DNA from: Wenjunlia tyrosinilytica
GTDB taxonomy: Bacteria; Actinomycetota; Actinomycetes; Streptomycetales; Streptomycetaceae
DNA: 64,000 bases
Direction: 5' to 3'
Assembly: GCF_014646055.1 (NCBI RefSeq)
Contig: NZ_BMMS01000017.1
Location: 112,453-176,452 of the forward strand
Part shown: one piece after another, positions 47,100 to 54,799 of the stretch
Numbering within the stretch: position 1 is the stretch's first letter
How the letters are laid out: every line of letters begins with the position of its first letter
Translations under genes and position numbers: made by a program
Notes under the pieces: generated by a model
Databases searched by the model: none
What the model saw: the letters and a program-made list of their open reading frames with translations, nothing else
What the model was told of the DNA's origin: nothing

Positions 47100-47239
47100 A
47101 GGTGTACGCGTTCGTCCTCCACGACCTCGCCGGCAACCTGCTCGCCGGCCTCATCCTCACCACCGGCCCGTTACTGGTGCGCCGGGCCAGGACCTGGAAC
47201 ACCCACCGCCGCCGGGGAAGCGACGACCCACGCGCCTAG
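47096..47239 (+). CDS. 47-aa membrane micro-protein
   Basis: GTG 47096 overlaps the stop of the 25-aa ORF. The peptide has one predicted helix (YAFVLHDLAGNLLAGLILTT) followed by an Arg-rich tail (RRARTWNTHRRR), giving a positive-inside orientation. Small proteins with this single-helix plus basic-tail pattern occur in streptomycetes, but I cannot name a family. Translational coupling is the main evidence that it is real. Confidence 0.5.
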   Translation: MKVYAFVLHDLAGNLLAGLILTTGPLLVRRARTWNTHRRRGSDDPRA

Positions 47240-47428
47240 AGGATCCGCCGCCGTCCAGGGCTTCGGCAGCGGGGCCGACGCGGCGGCGGGAGCGGCGGCG
47301 CGTACGGGGCCCTCGCCGCGGCGGCGGCACGGTCGCGGCGAGGGGCCCGGCCATGCCACGGGCGCGGCGCTCGCCGGGGCCCGCTCAGCGACGTATCGTT
47401 TGGTGATGTCCGAGACGTGGAGCCTCTC

Positions 47429-48034
47429 ATGACCACACCGCGGGACCTGTTGATCGTCGCCTTGGACGTGGAATCCAGCCGTCCTGTGGAGCGAGGTGAG
47501 CTTTCGCTCGCACTCGCGGGAGCCGAGGTGATCGACCTCCTCGGGGTCCGGGCCGTCGCGCTGGACGGTGGTCACATCGTGCCCGGTCAACCGCCGACGA
47601 CAGGTGATCGCCTGTTGGACGAGGCCGCCTCGTCGCTCACCCGGCAGGAGCCGTACGAGTCGGTCGACGACTGGCTGTGGCGCAGAGGCCGCGGCCTGTC
47701 CTCGGCCTATGCGGCCGTCCTCGAGGCGGACGGGCAGCTCACTCGGCAACGCCGCCGCTGGATGCCGTCGTGGACTCCGCGGATCGCGCTGGTCGATTCG
47801 CCCGCTCGCCGCCGGGCTGTCGACCGCTGGAGATCGGATGAACCCGTCCTCGCTGCCCTTGCGGCGGCTGTCGGGATTGACGGCAAGCCGGCGGCGGACT
47901 TCACGACCACGACCGACGACGCGGTCGAGACCGTGCTGGCGGCGGTCAATACCGCGGTGCTGGAACTGGAGGCCGTACGGCAACGGCGAACCGTCGAGGA
48001 CGCGGCCTTCGACAACATCTGGCGAGGCGGATGA
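47429..48034 (+). CDS. GPP34 (Golgi phosphoprotein 3-like) family protein
   Basis: A 201-aa protein. The opening TPRDLLIVALDVESSRPVER then GELSLALAGAEVIDLL is the signature of bacterial GPP34 proteins, followed by a helical domain (DDWLWRRGRGLSSAYAAVLE; LTRQRRRWMPSW). The eukaryotic homologue binds phosphatidylinositol 4-phosphate; in actinomycetes the family is abundant and uncharacterised. ATG 47429 has GGAG upstream; GTG 47417 is an alternative. Confidence 0.88.
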   Translation: MTTPRDLLIVALDVESSRPVERGELSLALAGAEVIDLLGVRAVALDGGHIVPGQPPTTGDRLLDEAASSLTRQEPYESVDDWLWRRGRGLSSAYAAVLEADGQLTRQRRRWMPSWTPRIALVDSPARRRAVDRWRSDEPVLAALAAAVGIDGKPAADFTTTTDDAVETVLAAVNTAVLELEAVRQRRTVEDAAFDNIWRGG

Positions 48035-48061
48035 GATTTCCACTCATCGCTCGGCGTCGAG

Positions 48062-49207
48062 TCATGGCTCGGCGTCGAGCCGGTCGGCGAGGATCATCGC
48101 CACATCGTCGGTCAGACGGGCCTGGGTGTGGCGGATCAAGCCCTGGTGAAGCTCTTCCAGGAACTCCGGCGGGGTGCGGGCGCGTATCGCTTGCATGGCC
48201 TCGGGCAGGGCGAAGAAGTCATTGTCGGGGCTGCGGGCCTCGATCACTCCGTCGGTGTAGAGCAGCAACCGGTCGCCGGGGACGAAGGGATAGCTGTCCG
48301 GCTTGGTGGGAGGACCGCTGAGGAAGTCCTCCAGGCCGAGCGGGGGCAGCGGTGTGAGGGGCATCAGGGCCTCGACCCGGCCCTGCCGCAGCAGCAGCGG
48401 GGGCGGATGACCCCGGTTGACCAGCTGGACGACGGGGCTGTCCGGCACCTGGGCCACCAGCACGGTGACGAAGCACTCCGTCCGGCTCGTCTCGGCTTCC
48501 GGATCGGTTTCACTGGAGACGGTGGCGCACTCCCGTTGCATCGCGGCCGCGCAGTGGTCCATCACCTCGACCAGTTCGTCCTCGTAGTGCACGGCTTCGC
48601 GGAACGCGCCCAGCACCGCCGCGGCCACTCGCACGGCGGGCAACCCCTTGCCCCGGACGTCCCCGATGATCATCCGGACCCCGTAGCGGGTCTGCACGGC
48701 CTCGTACAGGTCACCGCCGATCTGCGCCCCCACCTCGGCCGCGAGGTACATGCTGGCCGCCCGCACGGAACCCAGCCGGGGAGGTACCGGCCGCAGAAGG
48801 ACTTCCTGGGCGGCCACGGCGATCCGGCGGACCTGGTTGAGCTCGATCTGCCTGCGCGTGTGCATGGCGCTACTGGTCGTGACGCTGGCCACGGAGACCA
48901 GCAGGATGGCCAGGAAGTTCGTGTACACCTGCTGGGTGCCCCAGGCCTGGTTGTACGTGGCGGTGGTCACGCTGACGGCCAGGGCGACGCACGCTGCCGC
49001 CATGGTGCCTTTGGGGCCCGAGGTCACCGCGGCCAGCGCGGGCGTCGCCGTGAGGAGGGGGCCGGTGTACAGAAAGTGCGCAGGGGTCAGCTCGATGGCC
49101 ACCACCAGGAGTGCGATCACGAAGGGCACACACTGCGCGAATGTGAACAGGATCCGGCCGTGACCGCCCGCCCGCGGTGAATAAGACAAGCGGAGAATCG
49201 ACCGCAT
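48062..49207 (-). CDS. Membrane PP2C-type (SpoIIE) serine phosphatase
   Basis: A 381-aa phosphatase. Three or four membrane helices lie within residues ~18-115 (FAQCVPFVIALLVVAIELTP; FLAILLVSVASVTTSSAM). A short linker (RIAVAAQEVLLRPVP) precedes the SpoIIE catalytic domain with metal ligands in GAQIGGDLYEAV, IIGDVRGKGLPAV and LLLYTDGVIEARS; the last part is LTDDVAMILADR. Start ATG 49207. It probably dephosphorylates anti-sigma-factor antagonists. No partner anti-sigma gene is adjacent. Confidence 0.93.
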   Translation of the reverse strand: MRSILRLSYSPRAGGHGRILFTFAQCVPFVIALLVVAIELTPAHFLYTGPLLTATPALAAVTSGPKGTMAAACVALAVSVTTATYNQAWGTQQVYTNFLAILLVSVASVTTSSAMHTRRQIELNQVRRIAVAAQEVLLRPVPPRLGSVRAASMYLAAEVGAQIGGDLYEAVQTRYGVRMIIGDVRGKGLPAVRVAAAVLGAFREAVHYEDELVEVMDHCAAAMQRECATVSSETDPEAETSRTECFVTVLVAQVPDSPVVQLVNRGHPPPLLLRQGRVEALMPLTPLPPLGLEDFLSGPPTKPDSYPFVPGDRLLLYTDGVIEARSPDNDFFALPEAMQAIRARTPPEFLEELHQGLIRHTQARLTDDVAMILADRLDAEP

Positions 49208-49739
49208 AGGTACAGCCTGCCTCCTTGAGGGCCAGCGTTCCACTCAGGCTCTCACGGCGGTGGATGCGCCGGCGGTGCTGGCGCGAGGACGGTCGACACG
49301 GCGCCCGCAGCACACGACCCGGCTGCTGGGGTTCAGGGCGGCGAGGACCGTCTCTGCGCGCCGGATGAAGGCCGGGTCGCGGCGAAGCGCGTGACCCAGC
49401 CGCCCGGGGTGATCCGCCAGATGCCCGTGAGGTCGGCGGTTGCCGTGAGGTAGTGGACGTGGAGCGTTCCGTCGTGGGACGGCCCACGGCCGAAGGCAGG
49501 CGCGTGCGCGGGTGCCGCGCTCACGACGGGCTCCCCGGATGAGGCAGGATGGCAGATCGCGTCGCGCCGGCCGTCCGTGCTGCGACGTGACCGAGACAAC
49601 CAGGCATGAGCAGGTGACGAGTGACGACGCAGCACACCGAACTCCCGGCGGCCACAGCCGCCTTGCGACCGGGACCGGGCAGGCCCCGACAGCATGGTTG
49701 CCGACCGGGCGCACCCTTCGCGCCGGGAAGGGGGACCCG
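49208..49739. other. Intergenic region with a possible broken small gene (minus)
   Basis: No intact gene is supported in these 532 bp. On the minus strand, two overlapping frames read plausibly in succession: TLHVHYLTATADLTGIWRIT (about 49400-49470), then LRRDPAFIRRAETVLAALNP (about 49320-49390). This looks like a small protein broken by a frameshift. The region also holds the divergent promoters of the phosphatase (minus) and MscS (plus) genes. Confidence 0.35.
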
Positions 49740-50858
49740 GTGAACCGGGCCGTCACCCTGCACGACCTGATGGTCGTCGGGGCCGCGCTCGCCGCCGGTG
49801 CCGCATCGGGCGTCCTTCTGCGGCTGGCGCTGCGGTGGCTGGGCGAGCGGGCGCGCAGGACGCGCTGGAGCGGCGACGACATCATCGTCGACACGCTGTC
49901 CGCGCTGGCCCCTTGGGCGGCGCTGACCGCGGGTGCCGCGGCAGCCGCCGCCGCTCTGCCGCTGACCCCGACCGTCGGCCACAACGTCGACCAGGTGCTG
50001 ATCGCCACGCTCATCCTGGTCGCCACGACCACGGCGGCTCGCGTTGTCGCCGACCTGGTGCGGTCGCTGGCGCTGTCCCGCTCCGGTGTGGCCGGCACAG
50101 CCACCATCTTCGTCAACCTCACGCGCATAGCCGTACTGGCGATGGGCGTCCTGGTCCTGCTGGAGACGCTGGGGATCTCGATCGCCCCGCTGCTCACCGC
50201 CCTCGGCGTGGGCGGTCTGGCGGTCGCCCTCGCCCTCCAGGACACACTGGCCAACCTGTTCGCCGGAGTGCACATCCTGGCGTCGAAAACGGTGCAGCCG
50301 GGCCACTACATCCGGCTCAGCAGCGGTGAGGAGGGCTACGTCGTCGACATCAACTGGCGGAACACCGTGGTGCGGCAACTGCCCGACAACCTGGTGATCA
50401 TCCCCAACGCCAAGCTCGCCGACGCCATCATGACCAACTTCCACCAGCCCGAACAGCAGATGTCGATCCTGGTCCAGGCGAGGGTCGGCTACGGAAGCGA
50501 CCTCGAGCACGTGGAGCGGGTGACCTCGCAGGTCGCCGAAGACGTGATGGCCGAGGTGACGGGCGGTGTCCCCGACCACGAACCGGCCGTGCGCTTCCAC
50601 ACGTTCGGGGAATCGGGCATCGACTTCTCGGTCATCCTGCGGGCCCTGGAGTTCAGCGATCAGTACGTGATCAAGCATGAGTTCATCAAACGGCTGCATC
50701 GGCGGTACCAGGCGGAGGGCATCGACATCCCGCTGCCCGTCCGCACCGTTGTGGTGCGTGAGCAGAGCCAGGTGCCGCTGCCCGGCCCGCGTGGGGCGTC
50801 GTGGGAGGGTCCGGGCGGTCTGCCCGAGCCGACGGCACCGGTGCCGACGAAGGGCTGA
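49740..50858 (+). CDS. Small-conductance mechanosensitive channel (MscS family)
   Basis: A 372-aa membrane channel. Hydrophobic helices lie at ~10-30, 57-80, 88-110 and 122-145. The pore-lining TM3 region is LLTALGVGGLAVALALQDTL, and the beta-domain has VQPGHYIRLSSGEEGYVVDI and WRNTVVRQLPDNLVIIPNAK. GTG 49740 is chosen for the GGGGGA upstream; the longer frame to 49512 is Arg-rich and unlikely. It releases solutes on hypo-osmotic shock. Confidence 0.92.
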   Translation: MNRAVTLHDLMVVGAALAAGAASGVLLRLALRWLGERARRTRWSGDDIIVDTLSALAPWAALTAGAAAAAAALPLTPTVGHNVDQVLIATLILVATTTAARVVADLVRSLALSRSGVAGTATIFVNLTRIAVLAMGVLVLLETLGISIAPLLTALGVGGLAVALALQDTLANLFAGVHILASKTVQPGHYIRLSSGEEGYVVDINWRNTVVRQLPDNLVIIPNAKLADAIMTNFHQPEQQMSILVQARVGYGSDLEHVERVTSQVAEDVMAEVTGGVPDHEPAVRFHTFGESGIDFSVILRALEFSDQYVIKHEFIKRLHRRYQAEGIDIPLPVRTVVVREQSQVPLPGPRGASWEGPGGLPEPTAPVPTKG

Positions 50859-51322
50859 TCGCGCCGCGTAGGCCGAGCAGGGCCCCGGCGCCGACGACCG
50901 GCCGAGCGGCCGAGCGTGCCACGTGTGCCAGGAAGGGCGCCCCGCTCGATCCGATGCGCCGCGGGCGCGACCGCCGACCGGTCGCGCCCGGTGTGCGCCC
51001 CGCGCCCCGGGCGACGAAGTCGCGCATGAAGCCGTCGAAGCGGAACCCCGGACCGGTCTCCCGCTCGAAGCGGCCGCGCGGAGCGTGGAGGCCACGGTGG
51101 GCCCGCGAGGTGAACACTTTACCCCCCACTGATGGCATGTCTGGGTCAAATCTGCCAGGCTTCCGGCAGCCGTCGCCCCCACCGGGGAGACGGCTGCGAT
51201 CTCACCTTCCAGGGACCCGCGCAACCGCTTCGCACAGCCCACGGCTGCCCTCCGGCGCACCCAAGCCGTCCGGGCCGCCATCGAGCAGACCGGGAATCCC
51301 GGCCGCCGCAAAGGAGTTCCGC
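50859..51322. other. Intergenic, no supported gene
   Basis: About 460 bp between the MscS stop and the M1 peptidase start. All frames here are compositional (Arg/Pro/Gly) and lack ribosome binding sites. The promoter of the peptidase is expected here, in the less GC-rich patch around 51110-51150. Confidence 0.45.
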
Positions 51323-53182
51323 GTGAGAGCATCCCCCCGAAAGGCCCTGGCAGCGAGCGCACTCGCCCTCGCCGCGCTGGCCGCCGCCGCACTCCCCGCC
51401 GCCCCGGCGACGGCCGCGGCACCGGCAGGCCCGAAGGCGGCTGCGGCCTGCACCCCGACGCAGGTGGTCGCCAACGGCGGGTTCGAGAGCGGCACTTCGC
51501 CCTGGAGCCAGACGTCCGCCGTGATCACCAGCCGAGCCGGGCAGACCGCTCACGGCGGCACGACCTTCGCCTGGCTGAACGGCGTCGGCGGCACACACAC
51601 CGACACCCTCTCGCAGAACGTCACGATCCCGTCCGGATGCGGCAGCGCCAAGCTCTCCTTCTGGCTGCACATCGACACCGCCGAGACGACCTCGTCCACG
51701 GCGTACGACAAGCTCACGGCGAAGATCGGCGGCACCACGCTGGCGACGTACTCGAACCTGAACAAGAACACCGGCTACGCGCAGAAGTCGTTCGACGTGT
51801 CGGCCTTCGCGGGCCGGACCGTGGCCGTCGCGTTCACCGGCACCGAGGACTTCAGTCTGCAGACGAGCTTCGTCATCGACGACGTCGCCCTCGACACCTC
51901 GGGCGACACCACCCCGCCCGCGGACTCCACCCGCACCCCCTCCTCACCCGCCTACACGGTCAATCTGACCAGCAACACCGACGGCACCGTCTGGACCGGC
52001 CACCAGAGCGCCACCTTCACCAATGCCTCCTCCTCCCCGCTCGGCGAGGTGTATCTGAGGCTGTGGGACAACGCCCACGGCACATGCGCCTCCACGCCCA
52101 TCTCGGTGACCAACGTCACCGGGGGCACCGCGGGCGGCCTGTCGGGCGACTGCACCTCCCTCAAGGTCACCCTGCCCGGACCGCTGGCGCAGGGCCAGAA
52201 GGCCACGATCGGCTTCGACCTCGGCATCACCGTGCCCAGCGGCGCCGACCGCTTCGGCCACGACGGGGCCTTCAGCTTCATCGGCAACGCCCTTCCCGTA
52301 CTCGCGGTCAAGGACGGCGCCGACTGGCATCTCGACCCCTACACCAACAACGGTGAGTCGTTCTACTCCCTGGCCTCCGACTTCAGCGTCGCCCTCGACC
52401 ACCCGAACGGCCTGCTCGTCCCGGCGACCGGCGCCTCCGTCGACACCCCCGGCTCCAGCGGACGCACCGTCACGACCGCCACCGCCACCAAGGTCCGTGA
52501 CTTCGCCTGGGCCGCGGGCCCGTTCACCAAGATCTCCGGCACCTCGGCCTCCGGCACGCCGGTCAATGTCTACTCCGTCTCGGGGATCAGCTCCTCCAGT
52601 GCCCAGTCGATGCTCACCACCGCCAAGTCCGCCGTCGACGCCCATGCCTCGCGGTTCGGCGCCTACCCGTACGGCGAGTTGGACGCGGTGATCGACAACA
52701 ACTTCTGGTTCGGCGGGATGGAGTACCCCGGGTTCGTTCTCGACCTGGTGAGCACCACGGCCCTCACCCACGAGATCGGCCACCAGTGGTGGTACGGAAT
52801 CGTCGGCGACGACGAGTACACCAGCCCGTGGCTCGACGAGGCGTTCACCGACTACGGCACCGACCTGGCGCTGAACAAGACCGGCACCGGCTGCTGGAAC
52901 AGCGTCTCGTGGGCCTCCGCGGCCGAGAAGATCACCAACTCGATGGCCTACTGGGACGCCCACTCCTCCCGGTACTCCACCGTCGTCTACAACTACGGCA
53001 AGTGCGCCCTGCACGACCTGCGACGTGTGCTCGGCGACACCGTCATGGCCAAGCTGCTGAAGGACTACGCCACCTCGCACTGGTACGGCGTCTCCACCAC
53101 GGCCGAGTTCAAGGCCGCGGCCCAGGCCGCCACGGGCACGGACCTGACCTCGTTCTGGACGCAGCACCGCATCGAGGGCTGA
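51323..53182 (+). CDS. Secreted M1 family zinc aminopeptidase
   Basis: A 619-aa exported metallopeptidase. The signal peptide is ~1-35. A carbohydrate-binding-like beta-sandwich follows at ~45-195 (VVANGGFESGTSPWSQT; FVIDDVALDTSGD), then the M1 N-terminal sandwich and the catalytic domain with HEIGHQWW (His ~483, Glu ~484, His ~487) and the third ligand Glu ~506 in WLDEAFTDY, the exact HExxH-x18-E spacing. The family's exopeptidase motif appears as WFGGMEYPG. GTG 51323 has AAGGAG 6 nt upstream. It acts outside the cell on peptides. The N-terminal sandwich is unusual for M1. Confidence 0.93.
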   Translation: MRASPRKALAASALALAALAAAALPAAPATAAAPAGPKAAAACTPTQVVANGGFESGTSPWSQTSAVITSRAGQTAHGGTTFAWLNGVGGTHTDTLSQNVTIPSGCGSAKLSFWLHIDTAETTSSTAYDKLTAKIGGTTLATYSNLNKNTGYAQKSFDVSAFAGRTVAVAFTGTEDFSLQTSFVIDDVALDTSGDTTPPADSTRTPSSPAYTVNLTSNTDGTVWTGHQSATFTNASSSPLGEVYLRLWDNAHGTCASTPISVTNVTGGTAGGLSGDCTSLKVTLPGPLAQGQKATIGFDLGITVPSGADRFGHDGAFSFIGNALPVLAVKDGADWHLDPYTNNGESFYSLASDFSVALDHPNGLLVPATGASVDTPGSSGRTVTTATATKVRDFAWAAGPFTKISGTSASGTPVNVYSVSGISSSSAQSMLTTAKSAVDAHASRFGAYPYGELDAVIDNNFWFGGMEYPGFVLDLVSTTALTHEIGHQWWYGIVGDDEYTSPWLDEAFTDYGTDLALNKTGTGCWNSVSWASAAEKITNSMAYWDAHSSRYSTVVYNYGKCALHDLRRVLGDTVMAKLLKDYATSHWYGVSTTAEFKAAAQAATGTDLTSFWTQHRIEG

Positions 53183-53203
53183 GCGCACTCGCGGAACCGG
53201 CAG

Positions 53204-53237
53204 CGCACCGCCGCCCACCTCCGCGGGCGGCGGTGCG
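53204..53237 (+). terminator. Strong hairpin terminator after the M1 peptidase
   Basis: A perfect 13-bp stem, CGCACCGCCGCCC (53204-53216) and GGGCGGCGGTGCG (53225-53237), with an 8-nt loop, 22 bp after the stop codon. Confidence 0.85.
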
Positions 53238-53330
53238 TCGTTGCGGGCGGGGGTACCCCGGCGACCGGGCCAGGTGACCAGGCCCGGGACCAGGATGGAG
53301 GTGTCCTCCGCCGGCTGCGGGGCGCCGGAG

Positions 53331-53783
53331 CTACGCCACGCAGAACTCGTTCCCCTCGGGGTCCCGCATCACCCACCAGTGGCCCGCCGGGCCCTTGTCC
53401 ATCTCATGGACGCGGGTCGCCCCCAGGCCTTCCAGCCGGGTCACCAGGGCTTCCAGGCCGCCGGGTTCGCTGTGGATGTCCAGGTGCAGGCGGTTCTTGC
53501 CCGTCTTGCCCTCGGGTACGTCCTGGAAGAGCAGGCGCCGACCGCGGCCGATGCCGCTGGTCTCGTCGAACGGGTCCTCGGGATGGCGGATCGCGGCGTA
53601 GCCGCGGAACGTCTTGCGGCCCCGGTGCTCGACAACCGCCTCTTCGCCGATGTGACCGGCGCCCAGCAACTGCTCGATCAGGGCGCTCGGGTCCTCCACC
53701 TCGTACTCGAGCGCCGCGGCCCAGAAGTCCGCGAGCGCGGGTGCGTTCGTGCTGTCGACGACCAGCTTCCAGCTCAGTGCCAT
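53331..53783 (-). CDS. VOC family protein, probably leaderless
   Basis: A 150-aa glyoxalase-fold protein. It opens MALSWKLVVDSTNAPALADF with WAAALEYEVEDP, has NRLHLDIHSEPGG in the middle and ends HWWVMRDPEGNEFCVA; the spacing fits a VOC dimer-forming domain. Start ATG 53783 lies inside the inverted repeat shared with the divergent CGNR gene, 21 bp from its start, leaving no room for a ribosome binding site. Function unknown; probably co-regulated with the CGNR protein. Confidence 0.9.
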   Translation of the reverse strand: MALSWKLVVDSTNAPALADFWAAALEYEVEDPSALIEQLLGAGHIGEEAVVEHRGRKTFRGYAAIRHPEDPFDETSGIGRGRRLLFQDVPEGKTGKNRLHLDIHSEPGGLEALVTRLEGLGATRVHEMDKGPAGHWWVMRDPEGNEFCVA

Positions 53784-53807
53784 GTAACCAGTTATATTGG
53801 TTACATG
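53781..53807. promoter_or_regulatory. Inverted repeat spanning both divergent start codons
   Basis: CATGTAACC (53781-53789) and GGTTACATG (53799-53807) are a perfect 9-bp inverted repeat around the AT-rich centre AGTTATATT. The outer ATG of each arm is the start codon of the VOC gene (minus, 53783) and of the CGNR gene (plus, 53805). Hexamers TATATT (plus, 53793-53798) and TATAAC (minus) stand ~7 nt before each ATG, as for -10 boxes of leaderless messages. Confidence 0.8.
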
Positions 53808-54404
53808 GATGCCGCCGCAACCAGAGGGCTGATATTGCGCTCCCGCACCGGGGCCGCCTACCGGTTCGACCCCGGCGCGCTCTGCCTGGAACTGCTGACC
53901 ACCGGCGGCCCCGGCCCCTTCCGCCGGTACGAGGTGCTGCACCGGCCCGCCGACCTGGCCGCCTGGGTGGACCGGTCGCGGCTCGCGCCGGCGCCCGCTC
54001 TCGAGATCTCCGCCGCCGACGTGGCGCACGCCCGACGGCTGCGGGACGCGCTGTTCCGGGCGGTCCTCGCCCGCACGGGCGGGGAGCCCTATCCGCCCCA
54101 CGACCTGGAGGTCGTCAATGAAGCCGCCGCCCGCCCGCCGCTGGCGCCCGCGATCGGGCCGGGCGGACAGCGGCAGTGGGCCGGGACCGCCGGCGGAACG
54201 CATCTGATCTCCACCGTCGCCCGCGACGCCGTCGACCTGCTGACCGGCCCCCTCGCGCACCGCATCCGCACCTGCGCCGCCGACGACTGCCACCTGGTCT
54301 ACGTCGACACCTCACGCCCCGGCCGCCGCCGCTGGTGCTCCATGGAGCACTGCGGCAACCGCCACAAGGTACGGGCCCTGCGCGCCCGCTCCGAGGAAGG
54401 ATGA
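53805..54404 (+). CDS. CGNR zinc-finger (ABATE-domain) regulator, probably leaderless
   Basis: A 199-aa protein. An ABATE-like domain is N-terminal (RFDPGALCLELLTTGGPGP; HARRLRDALFRAVLARTGG). The CGNR treble-clef finger is at the end: CAADDCHLVYVDTS, then RRWCSMEHCGNRHKVRALR with four zinc cysteines. Such proteins are presumed transcription factors of stress or stress-adaptation genes. The start is inside the palindrome shared with the VOC gene, so it likely regulates both. Its stop overlaps the next ORF as ATGA. Confidence 0.92.
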   Translation: MDAAATRGLILRSRTGAAYRFDPGALCLELLTTGGPGPFRRYEVLHRPADLAAWVDRSRLAPAPALEISAADVAHARRLRDALFRAVLARTGGEPYPPHDLEVVNEAAARPPLAPAIGPGGQRQWAGTAGGTHLISTVARDAVDLLTGPLAHRIRTCAADDCHLVYVDTSRPGRRRWCSMEHCGNRHKVRALRARSEEG

Positions 54405-54799
54405 GCACGATGCCGACCGGACCGACCGAGGACGCCGGCCGGCAGATCGGCGTCCGGCGCTGGTCTCGGTGGCGTGCGGGCTCAGCGACTGCCCCGTCGG
54501 CCCGCTCGCCGGATTCCGCGGCGCTGGGCCGGTTGGAGCGACAACGGCGGCAGCGTGGAGAACGTCTCACGACCGGCGAACAGCGGATCCACAGCCGGCT
54601 CTCCAGCGACCGCGCCGACTGGTACAAGCACGTCAACCTCACCGCCCGCGACAGCGGCGGCCACTTCATCCCCCGGGAGATCCCGGACGCCTGGGTCGAC
54701 GACCTGCGCCGCACCGTCCGCGACCGGCCGTTGAACTGTTCCGGCCCCTGCCCCGAGCACCCCACCGCCGCACGGGCCGTTCATCCCTTGGCGCGGTAG
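54401..54799 (+). CDS. Hypothetical protein, coupled to the CGNR gene
   Basis: A 132-aa soluble, basic frame beginning ATG 54401 inside the CGNR stop (ATGA); ATG 54410 is better spaced from the GAGGAAGG box. The first ~65 residues are Arg/Ser-rich (VRRWSRWRAGS). The rest looks more protein-like (RADWYKHVNLTARDSGGHFI; PDAWVDDLRRTVRDRP). No family is recognised. It overlaps the end of the convergent lipoprotein gene by 19 bp. Coupling is the main support. Confidence 0.5.
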   Translation: MSTMPTGPTEDAGRQIGVRRWSRWRAGSATAPSARSPDSAALGRLERQRRQRGERLTTGEQRIHSRLSSDRADWYKHVNLTARDSGGHFIPREIPDAWVDDLRRTVRDRPLNCSGPCPEHPTAARAVHPLAR

